From Fimenecus sp964557975 (lineage in GTDB: Bacteria; Bacillota; Clostridia; Oscillospirales; Acutalibacteraceae), in the NCBI GenBank assembly GCA_964557975.1, contig CAZLCG010000046.1, positions 1 to 9,029 on the forward strand: a stretch of DNA of 9,029 nucleotides, written 5' to 3'. Below are positions 5,187-9,029 of this stretch, piece by piece; the stretch's first letter is position 1; each line of letters opens with the position of its first letter. Below the pieces are notes generated by a model. The model was not told the DNA's origin, ran no database searches, and worked only from the letters and a program-made list of their open reading frames with translations. A program made the position numbers and the translations under genes.

Positions 5187-5354
5187 TTACTTCAGCGGGG
5201 TGTTAAATCGCTTAATAAATTTGCACGTCTCGCATTTACCGTTTTCTTCGGTGCATTTATATATGATTTTTCCATCCTTATCAAAAACGGCGTCAACCTG
5301 TATGTTGCGGTCGCGCTCGGGGCAGAATTGCTCAAACGTATACTTAATCTCCAT
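5187..5354 (-). CDS. Small four-cysteine protein, possible metal-binding knuckle
   Basis: A 55-residue open frame, MEIKYTFEQFCPERDRNIQV and onward, ending in FKRF-like basic residues and TPLK. Four cysteines (residues 11, 34, 41 and 44) are arranged C-x22-C-x6-C-x2-C, in the contexts FCPE, YKCTE, GKCETCK; this suggests a small zinc ribbon or similar metal site. There is no signal peptide or membrane segment. The start at 5354 is chosen because AAAGGA lies 9 nt upstream; an in-frame ATG three codons earlier (5361-5363) directly abuts that site. Codon use fits a real gene. It is divergent from the BofA-family gene, 79 bp apart. I do not recognise the family; it could be a regulator or an adaptor. 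Its 3' end shares 11 nt with the end of the repeat at 5894-5995. Confidence 0.68.
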   Translation of the reverse strand: MEIKYTFEQFCPERDRNIQVDAVFDKDGKIIYKCTEENGKCETCKFIKRFNTPLK

Positions 5355-5381
5355 TTTTTTCATTCCTTTGCCGATTCAAGT

Positions 5382-5410
5382 AATATAATCTTTTCCGCCG
5401 TTCATATAAA
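5382..5410 (-). promoter_or_regulatory. Possible promoter of the four-cysteine gene
   Basis: On the - strand TTTATA (5410-5405; 4 of 6) and TATATT (5387-5382; 5 of 6) are 17 nt apart. The start of transcription would fall near 5375, leaving a leader of about 20 nt that contains the ribosome site. Confidence 0.4.
5384..5389 (+). promoter_or_regulatory. Possible -10 box for the BofA-family gene
   Basis: A perfect TATAAT lies 45 bp upstream of the start codon. No good -35 box is visible at 16-18 bp, so it would be weak or activator-dependent. It overlaps the -10 box proposed for the opposite strand. Confidence 0.35.
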
Positions 5411-5433
5411 TTATGTAAAAGGGAGGAATATAA

Positions 5434-5685
5434 ATGCTTACTGCCGTTTACTGTTTATTCGCCGTTGCGGGCTTTACCGTAATAATTTCAATGCTGAGGA
5501 CAAAAAGATTTTTTTTCGCGCTCATTTTGACCGCGCTTCAGGGGATTATCGCTCTTTTTGCGGCGGATTTTGCAGGCTCGTTTTTCGGCGTTAATTTGAG
5601 CATAAATCCGCAGACGCTTATTCTGTCGGGCTTCGGCGGGATACCTGCGGTAATATTTTTGCTTTTAGTAGATATATTTTTCTGA
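5434..5685 (+). CDS. bofA: BofA-family sporulation membrane protein
   Basis: An 83-residue membrane protein, close to the 87 residues of B. subtilis BofA. That protein acts with SpoIVFA in the outer forespore membrane to hold back the pro-sigma-K protease SpoIVFB. The diagnostic C-terminal half is present: FAGSFFGVNLSINPQTLILS then GFGGIPAVIFLLL, matching the family's FGGSLGIHVPINLVTTxxSG-xLGIPGIxxL pattern. Two hydrophobic segments (about 1-19 and 26-46) precede it, with a basic stretch (RTKR) between them. GGGAGG lies 7 nt before the ATG. Many Clostridia carry BofA-like proteins without the full SpoIVF set, so the exact partner here is uncertain. It stands alone, divergent from the four-cysteine gene, with no close terminator downstream. 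Confidence 0.83.
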   Translation: MLTAVYCLFAVAGFTVIISMLRTKRFFFALILTALQGIIALFAADFAGSFFGVNLSINPQTLILSGFGGIPAVIFLLLVDIFF

Positions 5686-5860
5686 TTTTTCGCGTTGTAA
5701 ACAGACTCGGTTCGCATCGTTTCAACATATGCATCTTTTTTAATTTTGACCGTAAATAATGCTTTAAGCAAAATAATAAGCAATTGCATAACAATTCGTT
5801 CACTAAAATCAAATTAACAACGGTCATAAACTGTTTTCATAATATCACCTTCAAGCATAG
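5686..5860. other. AT-rich stretch without a supported gene
   Basis: No convincing coding sequence is present. On the - strand a 14-codon frame (5814-5858, MLEGDIMKTVYDRC then TAA) starts 6 nt after AAAGGAG. The same frame reopens past its stop as FDFSERIVMQLLIILLKALF and continues antisense to the bofA end. It could be a leader peptide, a decayed gene with an early stop, or chance. The antisense part overlapping bofA is most likely a shadow. Confidence 0.35.
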
Positions 5861-5880
5861 TATACTCCTTTAGGAGTATA
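5861..5880. promoter_or_regulatory. Perfect 9-bp palindrome, operator candidate
   Basis: TATACTCCT (5861-5869), TT, AGGAGTATA (5872-5880): a perfect inverted repeat with a 2-bp spacer. On the - strand it fills a 19-bp gap between TTGGCC and TACTAT (or 17 bp to TATACT). Palindromes placed like this are typical of MerR-type promoters, and the TATA-C-rich/G-rich-TATA form also recalls CsoR-family sites. The right arm on the - strand doubles as a ribosome site (AAAGGAG). No regulator gene is adjacent. Confidence 0.5.
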
Positions 5881-5893
5881 AGGCCAAGAATCT

Positions 5894-5995
5894 AAATCGG
5901 GGCACGCTCGGGCTTTATCCGGCTTTCGGCAGAGCCCCTGAGGCAGAATGTCGCCGTAGGTAGCGTTAGCACAACCTATCTTCAGCGGGGATTAT
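5894..5995. repeat. Dispersed GC-rich repeat, copy 2
   Basis: The longer partner of 4966-5040, in the same orientation, with AAATCGG, ACGCTC, CGGCTTTCGGC, AGAGC, GGCAGAATG, and GCGGGGATTAT at the end. The extra internal segment (about 5957-5984) contains TAGGT and ACCTA arms (around 5957-5978) that could form a hairpin with AGCGTTAGCACA between. It is non-coding. Confidence 0.65.
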
Positions 5996-6005
5996 TTTAC
6001 AAAGC

Positions 6006-6050
6006 AAATATCTGCCACCCAAAGCGGGCGGCAGATATTTGTTATTTTTT
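6006..6050. terminator. Strong hairpin terminator between convergent genes
   Basis: AAATATCTGCC (6006-6016) pairs perfectly with GGCAGATATTT (6030-6040). Inside it, CCC/GGG pairs again after one mismatch, around the loop AAAGC. On the + strand GTTATTTTTT follows, giving a good T-run; on the - strand the downstream TTTGCTTTGT is weaker. It probably stops rightward transcription before the arabinofuranosidase gene, and may also end that gene's leftward transcript. Confidence 0.8.
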
Positions 6051-6162
6051 CAATTTTATTATGTTTGTATTACATATCATTTTGATTTTTTTATACGTAC
6101 ATTCCGAGGCCTTTAACAAATTCGGGTAATGCTTTTACCGACCGCGGGCGCTGATACTGAAA

Positions 6163-8883
6163 TTATTCGCCGACGCTTTGCGACGGTATTCTTATTACGG
6201 TTGCCGAATAACACGGAGCTGTGAAGTTAAACTGTGAGGAAACGCCGCTGAGCTTGTATTCCTCCATTTCAACTTGGTTTTCATCGCCGAAAATATTTTC
6301 AAATTCATAATCGCCTGCCGCCACCTGATACATTACGGCTTCGCTGCCTATATCCTTTGCGTTATCGATATTAACCGCAAACTGTTTGTTTTCGCCCGTT
6401 ATATTGACAAGCTTGATGATAATATCACCGGTCTCATCCGTGCTTACGACCTGATATGCCTGCGCTGCGGTTGTTTCGCTTGCATTGTAGTCAACATAAA
6501 GCTCATCATCAATATAGCACTTAATGTTGCTGCCGCTGACAACTATCTTTAACTGATAGGTCCTGCCCGTTTGGGCAACAAAGTCTTTAACCGTGCCTTC
6601 AAGCTGACCCGACTTGCAGAAGCAGCTGTATTCCTGTAAGCAGGAAAGAGTATTTTCATATCCGCCGATATTCCAAAAATACATTCCGTTATCGTTTACC
6701 GAGAAGGGGATGAAGAAGCCCTCGCTTCCGTCGATTTTTGTAGCTTCAAGCGTATATGTATAATCGGTCCACGAGCTGTCGCCGATCAAAAGGAGAGAAC
6801 CGAAATCGGTTGTCTGGCTGTCGGTTGAAATCTGATTTAATGTGCCGTCTTTAATTTTAAACTTGCCCTCTCTGTCTTTTTCCCAATTCTTTATTGTATT
6901 CGTTGAAAAATCATCCTCAGCGAGTATTTCGCCCGTCTTATTGTCAACCACCTTGATATTATCAAAGCTTGCCTGAGTGTTCCATGTGCCGACGCCGACC
7001 TTACCGCCCAGTTCCTTATTGCCGAAGAGAGCGCCTTCAAGTTGTGAATCAAGCAGCTTTGAGCCTTGATTGCGTGAAAACAGCATTTGAGTATAGTAGT
7101 TTACCGAGCCCATCGCGCTTGAATTGTCAAACCAAATCAAATCGGGCGCCCAATGCCTTGCAGTGACGCTTGAAAGAAGCGGAGCATACGTTGACATAGC
7201 TACTATATCGCCGTTTCGTTCAAGTCCCGTCATATATGCGCATTCCGCAAGGGCTGAAGACATTTTATTGCTCCAGCTTGCATACTCGCCTAAGAATACA
7301 TTGATTTTACCGCCGTAGTTCTGAGTCATTCCGTCTACGGTTCTCGAATAATTTTCCTCGTCATAATAATCGGTATTCTTTAAGAACCAATCAACGCCGT
7401 TATAGTAATGCTGGTCTATTGCGCCCGCAAAATTGTTTTCGTTGTCGCTGAGCTTATCGCTTGCGTATTCGTATGCCTTTAAATAATCCTCGCTTCCCAT
7501 AACGTCGTCCGCGCCTGCGGAATAAATCAATTCAATATCTTTATATAACTCTGGATTTTCCGCTTTTGCCTCATTTAACGCCTTAACAAATTCATTATAT
7601 CTTTCATAATAGTCCTCGCCCCAGTTTTCGTTACCGATACAAATATATTTCAATTCAAACGGTTCTTCGTGACCGAGCGAAACTCTGACTTTGCCCCATG
7701 TCGTGTTTTCATCGCCTCGGCAAAACTCGACCAAATCAAGCATATCCTGAACGTACCTGTTAAATTCATCGCTGCCGATTTCAAGCGCCACACCGTTCCT
7801 GCCCTGACAGTACATACCGGCGTTAAGAACGGGAACGCCTACCGCGCCGATATCCTCGGAAAGCTGGAAGAACTCGAAAAAGCCGAGACCGTAAGTCATA
7901 AAGCTCGGATATTCGTCATCGGTTGCATTGACGTCCGTCCATACGTCTATGCCCTGACGCCTTGCCGCGACGTCGCCGTATTTTCCGTTAAATTCCAACG
8001 GATTTCCGTCTTCATCCGCACCTACGGACGCTTTCCAATCGTATGCGGTATCCTCATCGTAGCCCTCGATTACGCAGCCTCCGGGGAAACGAAGGAATTT
8101 CGGCTGAAGCTCTTCAAGCATAGTCGCGATGTCGTTTCTGAGCCCGTTTTCTCTGTCCTTATATGTATGCTCGGGGAAAAGAGAAACCATATCGACAGCC
8201 GCTTCGCCGTTATCAATTAAGACTTGAAGATATACGTTTTCACTTTCATTAACGTCAGAGGTTAATTCAAGCTCATATTTTTCCCACTCATCTGTGATTG
8301 AGTCAATTCTCTTTTCATCGACCGTCTTTTTACCGGCGACAAGGCGAACGGTGATTCCGCCCGTGTATCCGTTCAGCGCTTTTGCGTAAACAGAAAAATC
8401 ATAGCTTTCCTCGGCGATTGCCATACCCTCAAGAAAACCTTTGTTTTGAACGCCTGCAAGTGTTCCCGAAGCATTATTTAAAACGAGATAATTTGTATTA
8501 TTCTCATTAAGACAGCCGTCAGTTTCATTTATTTTAACCTCGCTTGATATTTCTCCGACGCTGCTCCAAGCGTACATCTCGTCATCGGCGGCCAAATCGG
8601 TAAATTCAAACGAACGGTTGGCAACCTTCTCAGCGTACAGACCGCCGTCAGCGGCAAAGTTGATGTCTTCAAAGAAAATACCGTAAAGCAGCTCGCTTAT
8701 ATCCTTAACTTCATTTGAAGCGTCGATATTAAGCTGATAATCGGCTGTATCAACGTCATAAGCCGTTATTTTGTTTGCATTTGCGTCAATGCTGTTATCT
8801 GTTCCTTTATTGCTTAAACCACAGGATGTAAAAACAGATAAAATAAGCGCTGTTACAACCAATAAACTAATTGTCTTTTTCAT
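6163..8883 (-). CDS. Secreted GH51 alpha-L-arabinofuranosidase lipoprotein with an inserted domain
   Basis: A 906-residue enzyme that releases terminal alpha-L-arabinofuranose from arabinoxylan or arabinan side chains. A signal peptide with a lipobox-like VFTSC (Cys21) predicts a membrane-anchored extracellular protein. Residues about 45-100 carry the GH51 start (LLYGIFFEDINFAADGGLYA, NRSFEF). A CBM4/9-like beta-sandwich follows (about 105-235), then the TIM barrel with RFPGGCVIEG, acid/base Glu419 in IGNENWG, HYYNGVDWF, and nucleophile Glu533 in VFLGEYAS. The 114-residue gap between the glutamates fits the family. Residues about 640-800 form an extra concanavalin-like domain (DDFST, NWEKDREGKFKIKDGTL, IKCYIDDELYVDYN). 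It sits before the usual C-terminal beta-domain strands (IIIKLVNITGENKQFAVNID, about 815-906). AGGGAG lies 8 nt before the ATG. No sugar transporter or regulator is adjacent in the window. Confidence 0.93.
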   Translation of the reverse strand: MKKTISLLVVTALILSVFTSCGLSNKGTDNSIDANANKITAYDVDTADYQLNIDASNEVKDISELLYGIFFEDINFAADGGLYAEKVANRSFEFTDLAADDEMYAWSSVGEISSEVKINETDGCLNENNTNYLVLNNASGTLAGVQNKGFLEGMAIAEESYDFSVYAKALNGYTGGITVRLVAGKKTVDEKRIDSITDEWEKYELELTSDVNESENVYLQVLIDNGEAAVDMVSLFPEHTYKDRENGLRNDIATMLEELQPKFLRFPGGCVIEGYDEDTAYDWKASVGADEDGNPLEFNGKYGDVAARRQGIDVWTDVNATDDEYPSFMTYGLGFFEFFQLSEDIGAVGVPVLNAGMYCQGRNGVALEIGSDEFNRYVQDMLDLVEFCRGDENTTWGKVRVSLGHEEPFELKYICIGNENWGEDYYERYNEFVKALNEAKAENPELYKDIELIYSAGADDVMGSEDYLKAYEYASDKLSDNENNFAGAIDQHYYNGVDWFLKNTDYYDEENYSRTVDGMTQNYGGKINVFLGEYASWSNKMSSALAECAYMTGLERNGDIVAMSTYAPLLSSVTARHWAPDLIWFDNSSAMGSVNYYTQMLFSRNQGSKLLDSQLEGALFGNKELGGKVGVGTWNTQASFDNIKVVDNKTGEILAEDDFSTNTIKNWEKDREGKFKIKDGTLNQISTDSQTTDFGSLLLIGDSSWTDYTYTLEATKIDGSEGFFIPFSVNDNGMYFWNIGGYENTLSCLQEYSCFCKSGQLEGTVKDFVAQTGRTYQLKIVVSGSNIKCYIDDELYVDYNASETTAAQAYQVVSTDETGDIIIKLVNITGENKQFAVNIDNAKDIGSEAVMYQVAAGDYEFENIFGDENQVEMEEYKLSGVSSQFNFTAPCYSATVIRIPSQSVGE

Positions 8884-8915
8884 TTCATTGACTCCCTTTA
8901 TTTTACTTTATAATA

Positions 8916-8945
8916 ATAATAACATCTTTATATCGCCGATGTCAA
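8916..8945 (-). promoter_or_regulatory. Promoter of the arabinofuranosidase gene
   Basis: On the - strand a perfect TTGACA (8945-8940) is followed after 18 nt by TATTAT (8921-8916; 5 of 6 matches). Transcription would start near 8910, leaving a leader of about 27 nt that carries AGGGAG. Confidence 0.7.
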
Positions 8946-8974
8946 CAAAAGTTATTTTGCGTTTTTTTAGGTTG

Positions 8975-8988
8975 TTGTAGGTTTACAA
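8975..8988. promoter_or_regulatory. Weak palindrome upstream of the GH51 promoter
   Basis: TTGTA-GGTT-TACAA is a perfect 5-bp inverted repeat about 30 bp upstream of the -35 box. The half sites recall the AraR operator core (TTGTACGTACAA), but the spacer is 4 bp instead of 2. The match is suggestive and not an assignment. The rest of 8989-9029 shows no gene. Confidence 0.25.
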
Positions 8989-9029
8989 TAGATGTGTTAC
9001 AAAAAGAAAAAAATAAGTGACGAATGGAG

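Noticed and set aside
5538..5827. Leftward frames overlapping the end of bofA
   Set aside because: The overlapping part is antisense to a recognised gene and has no good start; only the short head (5814-5858) is kept as an open question.
7669..8220. Open frame of 183 codons on the + strand inside the arabinofuranosidase gene
   Set aside because: It lies wholly antisense to a conserved GH51 catalytic domain, has no ribosome site and no family resemblance; it is a shadow.
8975..8988. Firm assignment of an AraR operator upstream of the arabinofuranosidase
   Set aside because: The half sites are similar, but the spacer is 2 bp too long and only 5 bp per arm match; it is kept only as a low-confidence palindrome.

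Overview
The window looks like chromosomal DNA from a gut-type anaerobic Clostridia (Bacillota), most likely an Oscillospiraceae/Ruminococcus-like lineage. This is inferred from family content (a BofA-type sporulation protein, a stand-alone PlsY acyltransferase, an NCS2 uracil permease, a secreted GH51 arabinofuranosidase lipoprotein), strong AGGAGG-type ribosome binding sites, TTGACA/TATAAT promoters, and degenerate GC-rich intergenic repeats. No database was consulted.

Layout. 1-116 is the 3' end of a class II lysyl-tRNA synthetase (+). 117-608 has no gene; it holds a tandem repeat, a strong terminator, a second hairpin and one copy of a dispersed repeat. 609-1466 (-) is a LacX-type aldose 1-epimerase. 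It is divergent from uraA (1714-3114, +), and the 247-bp gap between them carries both promoters and two inverted repeats. uraA ends at a clean terminator. One base later a consensus promoter with an embedded 9-bp palindrome begins and drives plsY (3249-3899, +). A bidirectional terminator and a block of hairpin repeats (about 3976-4200) separate plsY from a convergent uncharacterised gene (4220-4891, -) with a beta-propeller-like repeat. 4892-6162 is a low-density region. It has two diverged copies of one GC-rich repeat flanking a small four-cysteine protein (5187-5354, -) and a divergent BofA-family membrane protein (5434-5685, +). It also has an isolated 20-bp palindrome next to a short open frame, and a strong terminator. 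6163-8883 (-) is a 906-residue GH51 alpha-L-arabinofuranosidase lipoprotein with an extra domain placed within its C-terminal part, with its promoter at the right edge.

How the genes relate. They appear to be mostly single-gene transcription units rather than one pathway: pyrimidine salvage (uraA), phospholipid synthesis (plsY), sugar handling (epimerase, arabinofuranosidase), translation (lysS) and sporulation control (bofA family). The arabinofuranosidase and the epimerase could both serve use of plant-cell-wall sugars, but they lie about 5 kb apart and are not co-transcribed here.

I see no defence system, CRISPR array, tRNA/rRNA gene or complete mobile element. The items most worth a second look are the palindrome inside the plsY promoter, the phased heptamer cluster after lysS, the orphan 20-bp palindrome at 5861-5880, the small four-cysteine protein, the repeat families, and the domain insertion in the GH51 enzyme.
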